Below are positions 54,597 through 64,000 of a stretch of DNA of 64,000 bases, piece after piece. How positions within the stretch are numbered: the first letter of the stretch is position 1; each line of letters starts with the position of its first letter. The position numbers were made by a program, and so were the translations under genes. Origin of the DNA: Ancistrus triradiatus (lineage: Eukaryota; Chordata; Actinopteri; Siluriformes; Loricariidae); the NCBI GenBank assembly GCA_025084515.1, contig JAJAGP010000174.1, forward strand, positions 454,475 to 518,474, in the 5' to 3' direction. The notes beneath the pieces are model-generated. The model was given only the letters and a program-made list of their open reading frames with translations, was not told where the DNA came from and searched no databases.

Positions 54597-55060
54597 AAAG
54601 CATGAATCCATCCAGCCATGTCTCAGCGGTTCAGGCTGCTGGTGGTGGTGTAATGGTGTGGGGGATAGTTTCTTGGATATCTATGGGCACTTAATACCGG
54701 TTGAGCATCATTTAAATATCACAGCCTACCTGACTATTGTTGCTGACCTTGTCTATTTCTTTATGACCAAAGTGTACCCATCTTCTACACGCCAAGTCAC
54801 AAAGCTTAAATCATCTCAAACGAGGTTGTTTAGCATGACAATGAGCACACTGTACTCAAATGGCCTCTACAGTCACCAGATCTCAATCCAAATCTGCAGC
54901 AAGCACGTGATGCCATCATGTCAATATGAATCAATATCTCTGAGGAATGTTTCCAGCACCTTGTTGAATCTAAATCTCATAGAATTAAGGCAGTTCTGGA
55001 ACCAAAAGTGGGTCTAACCCAGTAGTAACAAGGTGTACCTAATAAAGTGGCCGGTGAGAG
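54597..55060 (+). pseudogene. 3' half of a Tc1-like element
   Basis: Plus strand: catalytic-core remnant (GTGGTGGTGTAATGGTGTGG), then the third acidic region (VLKWPLQSPDLNPNLQQA), where a deletion removes the Ile-Glu that should follow DLNP, then DAIMSI, EECFQHLVES-like and a C-terminus ending near 55017. The terminus CTAATAAAGTGGCCGGTGAG ends at 55060 before TA. The 5' half is absent. Confidence 0.7.
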
Positions 55061-56539
55061 TATCCACCAAGGTGAAAGGAAAATAATTTGGCAAACAGTT
55101 AAATTTAGGTTTACTGTAACAAGATAACTGTAAGAGAGAGAAGGGTACCCTCCTCATTAGTCTCTAATTCTTTATCTGATGTAAGCTTAGCTATAAACAC
55201 TTATCTAGACGTCTAATTAAGGAAACTGCATCTCTGTGTAGGAGAGAAGGGAGATATCTTTCACTACTCATCTCTTAAGCACATATGACTGCTCATTAGT
55301 AGACCACCTCATTATGATAAAACATGCCATTTCCACGTAATTATCTTTGTACATAGACCCTATTTTCTCATGTAGTATCATGAAAGCATAGTATGTGTAA
55401 ATGTGTAAATGTAAATTTACACCATTATCAACACTATCTAATAGTTACAGTCCTTGTTTTTCCAAAAGTCTGAATCTTACCCCTGAAATGTCCACAATAT
55501 GAAAATGCAAATAATGACGCATTTTATCTTGAGATATCTAGTGAACACATTAAAAAAAAAAAAACATGCCAAACATTTATCTTTAATCTTAAAAATATAC
55601 CATGTAAGCACCTGCATTCCAACTTGTAGTTAATTATTATTGATCAAATAACTATAAACTAGTAATAGAGTTCAGGTTTGTAGTAGGTAATGTGCTAGTA
55701 ATGCTAGTTGTGTGCTTAGCAGTAATATACTGTTTTGTTAATTAATTGAAGTTATTACAATAAAATAATAACCATCTGCACACAAGATACTCATTAAGAA
55801 ATTAAAGCTACTGCTATTTAGCCATTTATAAATTGTAAACATGAGGAATTGTAAAATCTGTGTGAAGGAGAGTTTAGCATGATGTAAGTGTGCTCTTGAA
55901 GTGTGGTTATTAGCCATGGTTGAGGTCAAAACACAGGCAGATTAGAACAGAATAGAACCACACCTAAAAATCCATATTCCCAGACCCAGACCAAAAAAAA
56001 TCACCAAGGTGAAACCGTAATCAGTTAAAGACCATGATATATGTCTATTAACTCACAGCTTGGCAGTGGAACATTTTTTTAATCAGTTATAAAAATATAT
56101 TAACTATACAGAGGTAACAAGCAACAGGTGAGTCTAAGCATAGACTCTACTAGAAAATGAATGAGCACGAATGACAAACTGGCACGCTGACAGCATACAC
56201 GATTTGTGTAACTTTTACCAAGTCTTCCCTGAGATCGTGAACAGCAGAGTGCAGAACCAGTGCTGTTAAATCATCTGTGTTTTGCTTTTAGTTTTCACTT
56301 TCAGTCCATTACTCACTAAATTACATGAGATTTTTAACACTTTTTTATAAAATAAGCTTTGTGTTATTGATTTTGCCCAACTGCAGGTTAATGAAAGTGT
56401 TTTAAACATTAACTTACTTATCATTACTTATCATATGACACAGTATAGACCGCTATATGTAAGAAAACTTGTTAAACTCTTCAGTTCATGATACATTTAA
56501 CTTGTGATGGATTTATCAGAACATATCCCCTTTATAAAT
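55061..56539. other. No recognisable gene
   Basis: AT-rich, with a poly(A) at 55553. No convincing features were found. Confidence 0.4.
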
Positions 56540-56733
56540 CGGGGAGTACCTGTACAATTATAAATAAACTCCATTAATGCATATAATGTCTTATACAGGA
56601 TGTATTTTTTGGGGGTCTGAAATGGGTTAATTCAATTTAGATTATTCCTTTTTTAAAATTTGCTCAGTATTCGCTGTTTTTTCTCTCCACACGCCTTCTG
56701 GAACAAACTAACGAGAACCGAGGTACCATTGTA
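56540..56733 (-). repeat. Second copy of the CAGTRGTACCTCGG repeat
   Basis: Reversed, it reads ACAATGGTACCTCGGTTCTC, then AGCGAATACTGAGC, then TGTATAAGACATTATATGCA and TTAATGGAGTT. This is the uninterrupted arrangement that reveals the insertion in 44451-45010. Confidence 0.55.
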
Positions 56734-56926
56734 CTGTCTATGCTGCTGATTAGACTACTGTCTACACTGCTGGGTTTAAACTGATTTATTCTCATTATGG
56801 CACATATATCACCACATTGTATAAACAATCTATAGATACAGTAGGTGCAAGTCAAGTTCTCATTCTTTTTCTGTTAAATAAACGACATCTGCACTAAAGA
56901 CTGAACTTTGTGTCCATGTCATTACA
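56734..56926 (+). repeat. Decayed 5' LTR of chromovirus
   Basis: It contains ACTACTGTCTACACTGCTG, which recurs at 59818 (ACTACTGTCTACGCTGCTG), and a polyadenylation-like TTAAATAAACGACATCTGCA. It ends ATTACA (56926). The next bases are GAATACTGAGCC, the expected primer-binding position. Confidence 0.4.
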
Positions 56927-57029
56927 GAATACTGAGCCTGACCTAAAACAAAAAAAAAAGCTAGTGCAGATCCTAGTCTAAAGGAAAAAAGAAAAAAGAA
57001 ATCCAGTAGATCCTTCTACAAAACCAACA

Positions 57030-59330
57030 GCTTAACCAAGTAGTGCAGCAGTTTGCAGGGTGCCTTGTGGTGCTACTCACCACACCCTGCCTGTCTCTCA
57101 GATGAAGTGAACCAAGCCTCCCCTTCCACCCACTGCTCCACTGTGCCTATGCCAAGCAGATGTGAATGGTCCCAGAGGGACTGTTGTGGCTCCTCCTCCA
57201 GTGCAACCTTTACATCGAGTTCAACAATGATCAGTTCCCCAGGGAGGCTGCTACAGCTCTCTATGCTATCTGGAAATGCATTGGAGTGGGCAGAAGTCAT
57301 GTGGAAGAGGCAGGCTGACTACAAACAGTCCTATGCCAGCTTGGTGCATCTGAACAAGACCATATTCAACCACCCAGCTGAGTGCAGGGAGCTTGGGGAG
57401 CATCTCCTGAGCCTAGCACAGCAGGGCTTCAGAGTACGCCTTGTAATAGCCACTTGCTGCCTGCAGTGGATGGAACAAGTAGTCACTCATATTCCGCCGA
57501 AGATTCTCAAACATCTTGCAGCATGAACTAGCATGTCACAATGACTCCTCAAGCAGCTTTTTGCACTTGACATTTGTGTGCACCCATGAGGCACTAAGAG
57601 AGGGATACATCTGACCATTGACATTGCCAGTCTCAGCGGGGTTCTTCTTTGTTGACAAGATATATTCTGGCTTGAGGCTGTGTATTGATTATGGTCTCAA
57701 CCAGACCACAAAGTAGCTCCTTACCCCCTGCCACTGGTGGCCGTGGCACTGCTGCAACTGCAGGGAACCTATATTTTCACCAAGTTTGAACTCTGAATTG
57801 TGTGCAACTTTGTTCACATCCAGGAAGGTAATGCGTGGAAGAACGCTTTTACCACTAATAATGTTCATTTTGAATATCTGATCATGCCCTGTTTCTTGAT
57901 CAATGCCACAGCAGTCTTCCAATCCATAGACAATCAGTTCATCATAAGTCCCAAGTTCACCCTATTGTTCTAAATGGTTTAACATCCAAGAACAATAAGG
58001 CAGACGCACTGTCTCAGGTCTACAACCTAACCCCATTGAAGCCTCAAGCAGTACAGGACCCTGTTGTCTGCCACTCTCTGGGACCTTGATCATGACCATG
58101 GGACTGTGGTAGCCTAGCAGTTAAGGTACTGGACTCTGGACCAGAAGGTCCAGAAGGTCCAGGGTTCAAATCCCACCTCTGCCAAACTGCCACTGTTGGG
58201 TCCTTGAGCAAGGCCCTTAACCCACAATTGCTTGGATTATAAGACTGCATCAATTGTAAGTCGCTCTGGATAAGGGTCTGTCAATGCTGTAAATGTAAAT
58301 GTAAATCATGAAATCAAGAATGTCTGAGCAGCAGACCCTGGGTTCTAAGTCCTGCCCTTGTCTTTGCTCTAGTGACCCTTGTTGCGCCTCTTGGTATCTC
58401 AGGCTAACAACACAATCCTGATGACCACCATCTCTATTACTTCATTTCTTCTGCTTTGGGGTCCTAGAAGACATCGTGACAGACCATGTAGTACAGTTTA
58501 TGTCTGTCATCAGGCCACCACCACCAGGCCAATGGCCAGGAGGGACAACTATACCAAGAAATTGAACATTATTTAATGACCTACTGCTGACCAGCAGTTG
58601 GAGTGAGTGTGGTACATCCCCTGTGTTGAATATGCCCAGAACTCCCTGATCCACTCCTCATCAGATATAACCCATTTCATGTTTTATTGTCTTCCAGGCA
58701 ACTCCCTTTCTATGGGTGGTAGGCATGGTACCAGCAACAGACTAGTTCCAGACCAGTGCTTGTGTCTGGGAGTTTGCTCAACACCAACTAGAGAGTGCCA
58801 TCAGTTAACCAAAGCTATTCACCACCATAAGGAGGCACCAAAGTACAGTACTTCAGAGGAAATCAAATATGGTTAAGTACCAATAACAGAATTTGAGACT
58901 CCCATATCAAAAGCTCTCATCCATATATTTTGGCCCCTTTAAAATTCTGATGCAGGTTAACTGGGTGACCTACCTGCTGAAGCTTCTGGTTGGCTTTCCA
59001 TACATGTCTCTTCTGTTCTGTGGTGACGGGCCCCATGCAGGAATCTGTCCCAATGGAGCATCCACCAAAAAATGGATGGTTCTTCATCCTATGCCATTCG
59101 GACCCTAGTGGACTAATGCTGTGGGAGGAATCAGGTCCAATATTTTGTGTATTGTATTCTGTGATACACAGGAGAACAATTGGATCCGAGCTGAGGACTT
59201 CCTTGACCCACTGCTAAAAATGGACTTCCACCACTACCATGCATCCCAGACTGCACCATGAGGACAATTCTAGGAACTAATTTGGGAGGAACTACCCCTC
59301 ATGGAATTCCCCTGAACTCAAAATTTGTTC
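57030..59330 (+). pseudogene. Ty3/gypsy chromovirus gag-pol remnant
   Basis: Order as in Ty3/gypsy. Gag (57050-57530): YIEFNNDQFPREAATALYAI across a frameshift, then LSGNALEWAEVMWKRQ. Reverse transcriptase (57675-57930): LRLCIDYGLNQTTK, then TSRKVMRG / NAFTTNNVHFEYL and MPCFLINATAVFQS-like; the YxDD motif is deleted. RNase H end: NGLTSKNNKADALSQVYNL (57980-58030). Integrase remnants (58430-59000) end with RLPYQKLSSIYFGPFKILMQ. A chromodomain-like tail (NWIRAEDFLDPLLKMDFHHY) lies at 59170-59240. Many frameshifts and stops are present, and a SINE is inserted at 58096. It would once have encoded capsid, RT, integrase and a histone-targeting chromodomain. Confidence 0.75.
58096..58304 (+). repeat. 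tRNA-derived SINE inserted in chromovirus
   Basis: A box TAGCCTAGCAGTTAAGG, B box GGGTTCAAATCCC, body CCTTGAGCAAGGCCCTTAAC, 3' end TAAGTCGCTCTGGATAAGGG, tail GTAAATGTAAATGTAAAT. It is flanked by ATCATGA at 58089-58095 and 58305-58311 (target duplication). Confidence 0.8.
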
Positions 59331-60182
59331 CAGGGCATTTAGTGGTTTGCATTCACACCACCAGTAGGACCACTGAAGTGCGAGAGTTGGTGAAACGACT
59401 CAAAATTGTGTTGTACCTTCTTCATAGCATAAAGTGGTCCATTTGTCCATGTGTTTTGTTTTTTTTTAGCATGAAGATCTGTTGTTTAAACAGCTACTGG
59501 TGTACAATTATATTTAATAATGGCGTCTGGACCAATCACTATACACTTGCATCACTTACGACTGGACCAATCGCCGCATACTTGCCACTCAGGGTTCCTT
59601 TGCACTGAGAAAAGAACCTATGGAAGTCCTGTAGAGACTCCTAAATGAGGGGTGGGGGTTGTTGGAGTCTGTGTAACATCAAACAAGCCTTAGCATGGCT
59701 CTAATGGGGCTAAATCTTCCATCCAACATTCTCCATTGAGAGCATCAGGCCAAGGCAACGGTGTACAGTACTGAGCTTAGATTGCTATTTAGTTCTGACA
59801 TTTAATGTTGCTGCTTATACTACTGTCTACGCTGCTGAACTCCACCAGTGATCTACCCCATTGGTCTCGCTGCTGCCCACCTTATTGCTGCATGCCGCAG
59901 GCTGTCTGCCACACCCACTGGGTTTTGAATTGACTCATTGTAACCCGTTGTAACGAGAATGAATCAATGTTATATTATATATATATTATATTTAAGTGCA
60001 TTTTTTAGCTCTTTCTCAGTCTGCATCTGTCCATGTGAGTACAATGTAGGTGATTAGCCTCAGTTTTTTTGTTTGTTTTGTATTTGGTTTATGTAACGCT
60101 GCTTTCAGCATCAGTTGCTATTTAACAACAAGGTTACATCGATACACAAGGTTTGAAAAGAGTTAATCAAACTCCATACAGG
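59331..60182. other. Decayed 3' LTR region of chromovirus, otherwise nothing
   Basis: A purine-rich tract (AAATGAGGGGTGGGGGTTG) at 59643-59661 is a plausible polypurine tract. The following sequence up to about 59960 shares short blocks with the 5' LTR remnant. No host gene was seen. Confidence 0.35.
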
Positions 60183-60268
60183 TGGAGTACAAGGGCAGGT
60201 TCGAACCGGGGATGCTGGAGCTCTGAGGTGACCGCACTAACTACTGCGCCACCGTGCCATCCGCCAGA
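60183..60268 (-). repeat. SINE head (tRNA-like), minus strand
   Basis: Minus strand: GGCACGGTGGCGCAGTAGTT (A box) and CCCGGTTCGAACCTGCCC (B box). Only the tRNA-like head is present. Without a cloverleaf, it is not a tRNA gene. Confidence 0.7.
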
Positions 60269-61419
60269 ATTAAGGTACAATAAAAGAATGTTTATTTTTA
60301 ACATAATGATGTTTACCTAAGGATAAAGCTAAAGCAAGCAATGAAAGAAAGGAAAACAAAAAAAAGCTGAATTTGGATATTGCAAAAGCCAAAAAGTTTA
60401 AATTCATTTTAACTTTATTACAGCTCTTTTTTACATACAGCATTGCAAGGGATCATTACACTGAAGATCTATACTGTGAATTTCGAATTATATTCAAAAT
60501 ACTTTCCACAGTGATGAACTGATCATCTAATTACTGTGAAATGACAGTCAGACCATGAATAATACAATTATATATTTATTATACTTATATACTTAAAAAA
60601 ACAACAACAATAATTTGCACAAATGTAATATGAAGGTGTATTCAAATATTTTGGTCACATATTTACTGTATTCAACTTATTGATTTTAAGTCAAGCAAGT
60701 CATTTTTGCACAGAAGCGTATTTTAGATAATGCAGTATAAAAATAATTTAAGCTTTCACAGTGTATTAGTGGTACATGTAAAAAAACTGGTAAATGGTAA
60801 GAGCAAAAACTACACTTCAATACACAGTATTTGGTTGTTCTAAATAATTAATTTTGGAAATTAGTACGTGCACAAGCACATCTCTTTCTGCCCAACATAA
60901 ATGACACATTAATTTCAAGACTCTTGCTACATGTCTGATAGCATGAAAGTCACCCCTCTTGTCCTGTTCAAATCAATCTTGTTTAAAATGATCAGCCTGG
61001 TGACAGGCATGATTGTGAAAAATGCCTGTTAAAATGCAGTCTAGCTCTCTTCCACTACCAGCCTTGATGGCTGCCTGGCCCTCCCTCCAGATGGGGGCCT
61101 CTGACTGAGATTTATTGATATGGGCTTCGTGTAGGGTAGTCGGTATTTGTTCCACGTGCTCTGCTCAATTGGGAGGCATGGGGGGGCAACATGTCAGCTG
61201 TCAGATTGGGATGGGTGGTGTTCTCCCTGCTTTGGGAAGCAGGTCTTGCCTCATTAGGCTCTGTAAATGAAGGCTGCTCTCCGCTCAGGTCAAAACTGAG
61301 AGCAGGCCACCAGAGAATTGGCACACACCTCCAAAAAGAATGACAATGAACAAGCCAGATTTTTGTGTAATTTATGCATTTGCGTGTCGGTGAATTTTTC
61401 CCAGATATGTTACACTGTT
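60269..61419. other. No recognisable gene
   Basis: AT-rich up to about 61000, then a GC-richer segment (61050-61320) with only short open frames. Nothing was recognised. Confidence 0.4.
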
Positions 61420-62070
61420 TTAGATAAAATGGGGAGTATGCTGAATTCTAATTAGCATCCATCCGCCGATGTGTGACCAAAAGGGAATCAGCTTATATAC
61501 TCTGTATGCCCCCTTTAAATGAACACCAACTAATTAGCCAGAATGTTTACTAAAATAGTTCAGGTTTTAAACTGCCATGGGCCTTTTTATCCTGACTTAT
61601 TCGTTGCAAGGGAGCCCAGGTTTGATAGCTAATTAATGGCACATGAAGCTAAATACGGGTGGTGCAGCAGAGATGGCACAGCATGAGCGTTACGCGAATT
61701 AGAGGCAGGGTATCAGCAACAGGAGGCCCAGTTTTGACCACTGGCTTACAGAACCTCTTCATTAACTTCGTCTTACTCTGAAGGCACACAGCCCTCTGCC
61801 AAGTCATCTAAATGTCAGAAGATTAGATTGGCTTAGGAATGTGGACCTTAGTCCCCTGCCAATCTGTTTGGAAAATGTTGCAGTGCTGCATGTGTTTCAT
61901 GTAGCTTGATTGAAAGAAACTCTTGGAAAAACTTGCTTTGATGCTGTTAGTGTACCTTTCCTACATTGCTTGATTAGTCTGGCCAGCAGTCATATGAAAG
62001 AAATCTTTGAAGGCCTTAATTAAAGGTGCTCATCACATTTGTTTGACAGTCGCATTTTGTTGTGTTGGTT
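61420..62070. promoter_or_regulatory. Candidate conserved non-coding element
   Basis: A non-repetitive, stop-dense block of mixed composition with several homeodomain-type cores: TTCTAATTAGCATC (61446), AACTAATTAGCCAG (61529), AGCTAATTAATGGC (61627), CCTTAATTAAAGGT (62014). It also has E-box-like CATATG and ATTTG elements. The density of such cores in non-coding sequence is typical of vertebrate developmental enhancers. Cross-species conservation cannot be judged here. Confidence 0.3.
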
Positions 62071-62252
62071 TTCTCCTCTGCAGTGTGGAGTCATGCAGTG
62101 AAAGATCATAAGATTTGATAATTGGTTATATTTGCTGATGGATCACTGATGCATCATGTTGTCCAGTGATTTCATTGCCTCCACAGCACATTAGAATTCC
62201 ATTTACTCCAGTGATTAGTCTTCCCATTCTAAATACGGTAGCTTTACATAAT

Positions 62253-62475
62253 AGAAATGGGATGGCACAATGGCGCAGTGGTTTGTGCGGTTGCTTCACA
62301 GCTCCAGCGTTCCTGGTTTGATTCCATCCAGGTTTATTCTGGGTACTCCGGTTTTCTTCCATATTCCAAAGACATGAATGTTAGGTTAATTGGTGTTTCT
62401 AAAGTGCTTTTGGTGTGAGTGTGTGTATGAATGTGGGAGTGCAGTACTGTATGTTGGCTTGGTGCCCACAAAAAA
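62253..62475 (+). repeat. tRNA-headed fish SINE
   Basis: A box ATGGCGCAGTGGTTTGTG, B box GGTTTGATTCC, body GGTACTCCGGTTTTCTTCC, CCAAAGACATGAATGTTAGG, TTAATTGGTGTTTC. It is the same family as 4432-4745. Confidence 0.75.
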
Positions 62476-63389
62476 CAAATTTCAAGAAGTTTCAATTTCC
62501 AACTCATATTTCTACCAGGAAATATATAAAACCTTGTTTTGGAAGATAAGCAGAAATATTAGAGTGCCAGTATTTCAACTCTGCTGTGCTTAATGAATCA
62601 GAATATCACATTGAGCCGGCCAGGTTGGATTGCTTCCTTGTCACAAGGCCATTCCTGGCATCCTCTGGTGAAGTGTGAGTGCCTACTACTGGGCTGTGGA
62701 GGTCTGCTGATGGAGCTGTGCCAGATTCCTCTAACCTTTCACTGAGTTCAGACATTACTCACCGGCACCAAGACAAGGTCAGCCAGAACAGCACTTGCCA
62801 AGTGATGTGACACCACAATAGGTATTGCTTCTCACATATTACGCCATCCACATTCAAGAGCTATGGCTATGAGTGGTTTAGTATAAAATTTTATATGCTC
62901 TTACAAAATATTCCAAATATGCTGAGAAACATGTACACTGATGATTTGTCATTGTGAAACTAAGTCAAAGACGTGTACATCTTGTCCACTATACCAACCC
63001 TTTAACCATTTATTTACATAAATGACTGACTGGCCTCTATCTTATGCAACAACCCATGCATGAATAATAAGTACACTGTAGCTGAGAGACATTTGGAGGC
63101 ACACAGCGGGATGGCAACTCTCAGCATCTCAGGAGGCACTGGATAAGGAAGCCTTCTCCCTATAGCACATCTTTGAACGAGATAAAATTTAATTTCAGGA
63201 TACTGTGCTGTCATGTTGTGAAAGACAGCCGAGCAGGAAAAGAGGAGATGATGCAAAGGATAAACAAACAGGTGGAAGTAAAAAAGCATGTCTTAACTTT
63301 CTTCATATCCCTGGTGTTGAAACCTCAAACTGCGATCACTTATACTGGGATGTAAATGCATGAGAAAAGTAAGCAAATCACGTTCCACT
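62476..63389. other. No recognisable gene
   Basis: 62600-62830 is GC-richer and non-repetitive and might be conserved. Nothing coding can be supported. Confidence 0.35.
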
Positions 63390-63432
63390 CTCATAAATAA
63401 ATAAATGAATAAAATAAATAAATAAATAATGT
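63390..63432. repeat. AAAT microsatellite
   Basis: ATAAATAAATAAATGAATAA and similar. Confidence 0.95.
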
Positions 63433-63448
63433 CCACTTTAATGGTATA

Positions 63449-63513
63449 TCTCTAGCCTGTCCTGGAAATACCAGATGTAATGAAACCTGGCAAAGACACT
63501 AGTCCATCATAGG

Positions 63514-63554
<41 letters not shown>

Positions 63555-63700
63555 TTATTGCCAATCCACCCACTGGTGTGTTTCTGGCAGATAGGAAATC
63601 ACAGTACCTAGAGGACACCCATACTGAGAGCAAAACAATGCACCAAACCAGAGGTAAGGATTGATCATTTAGTCTCTGAAGTTGTGTGGCTCCTAAACTT
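63449..63700 (-). repeat. Decayed SINE-family body with (CA)n
   Basis: Reversed, it contains GATGGACTAGTGTCTTTGCC and a (TG)n of about 20 units (plus 63510-63553). Its 5' part reads GTGGGTGGATTGGCAATAAA. It matches the body and 3' part of the SINE family at 4432-4745. The tRNA-like head is lost. The remaining 300 bp to the window end show nothing. Confidence 0.55.
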
Positions 63701-64000
63701 CCTGGTGCATCTTGCTGACTTTTGACATGGAGTTTGCATGTTTACTTTTACTAATTGTGCTTTCCTTAAAATACAATGTTGTTTCTGTTGATTCTACACG
63801 GTTTTGGAACTGATGTTTGGTGTAAATGTAAATGCTAGATTTCTAATTATTATAGTTACTGCTTTAGAAATATTATACTATTACACTTTTTTCTAATTAT
63901 TCCAATTATGCTTATTTCAATTATCTTTATTTCTTAGGTGTTGTACTCAGCGCCTCAGTGAACTTGCACTCAAACCATGGGTGATGCCCAGATGAACTTT

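Noticed and set aside
57053..57526. 157-codon frame as a host gene
   Set aside because: It is a frame-shifted gag of a Ty3/gypsy element; RT, RNase H and integrase remnants follow in order.
58096..58180. tRNA gene in the chromovirus remnant
   Set aside because: The head continues into a SINE body and tail with a target duplication, so it is a retroposon and not a tRNA gene.
60183..60268. tRNA gene on the minus strand
   Set aside because: A- and B-box sequences are present but no cloverleaf can be formed. It matches the head of a SINE family seen elsewhere in the window.

Overview
The window looks like non-coding, transposon-rich chromosome from a ray-finned fish. The evidence is the set of repeats: several Tc1-like DNA transposon families of the teleost type, tRNA-headed SINEs of the kind common in fish, chromodomain-type Ty3/gypsy retroelements, a pogo-type MITE and long CA/ATTT microsatellites in an AT-rich background. 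The abundance of the family ending in CAGTGGTGCTTGAAAG suggests an otophysan fish, perhaps a catfish, but that is inference. I found no complete host gene, no rRNA and no functional tRNA. The only host-gene candidates are a short open frame cut by the left edge (3-134) and two in-phase minus-strand exon-like segments at 25.8-26.4 kb with consensus splice sites.

Layout. 0-3.4 kb: two Tc1-like families, one internally inverted, one a TA-flanked element with long inverted repeats. 4.4-7.1 kb: SINEs and a possible old LTR. 7.7-12.5 kb: a back-to-back inverted pair of one Tc1-like family, then two other Tc1-like copies. 13.2-14.7 kb: a three-level nest (Tc1 fragment, second Tc1-like element, pogo MITE at an exact TA). 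17.5-19.8 kb: two opposed fragments of another family, one carrying a SINE with clear target duplications, followed by a Tc1 C-terminal remnant. 21-24.7 kb: more Tc1-like copies. 26.7-29.3 kb: a non-autonomous LTR element. 31.4-36.9 kb: a young LTR element on the minus strand whose single long reading frame is mostly 27/30-bp tandem repeats. 39-46.4 kb: more Tc1-like copies and an hAT remnant. 49.5-51.4 kb: two abutting Tc1-like elements. 54.6-59.9 kb: a Tc1 remnant and a decayed chromovirus (gag, RT, integrase, chromodomain) carrying a SINE. 60-64 kb: SINE pieces and a non-repetitive block that resembles a conserved regulatory element.

The most notable object is the 31.4-36.9 kb LTR element. 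It has a perfect 5-bp target duplication (GAAGT) and nearly identical LTRs. It also has a minus-strand TATA box, a predicted transcript start 30 nt downstream of it, and ten nucleotides at that start exactly complementary to the site just inside the 5' LTR. This is the arrangement expected for Tf1/sushi-type self-priming rather than tRNA priming. Its protein consists largely of a decapeptide array whose DNA unit has no stop codon in any of the three minus frames. The 26.7-29.3 kb element has the same plan (leader of 14 nt before an ATG, internal 27-bp codon repeats, no pol), with a weaker version of the self-priming match. Both probably depend on an autonomous chromovirus for reverse transcriptase and integrase; the decayed copy at 57-59.3 kb shows that such elements have been present.
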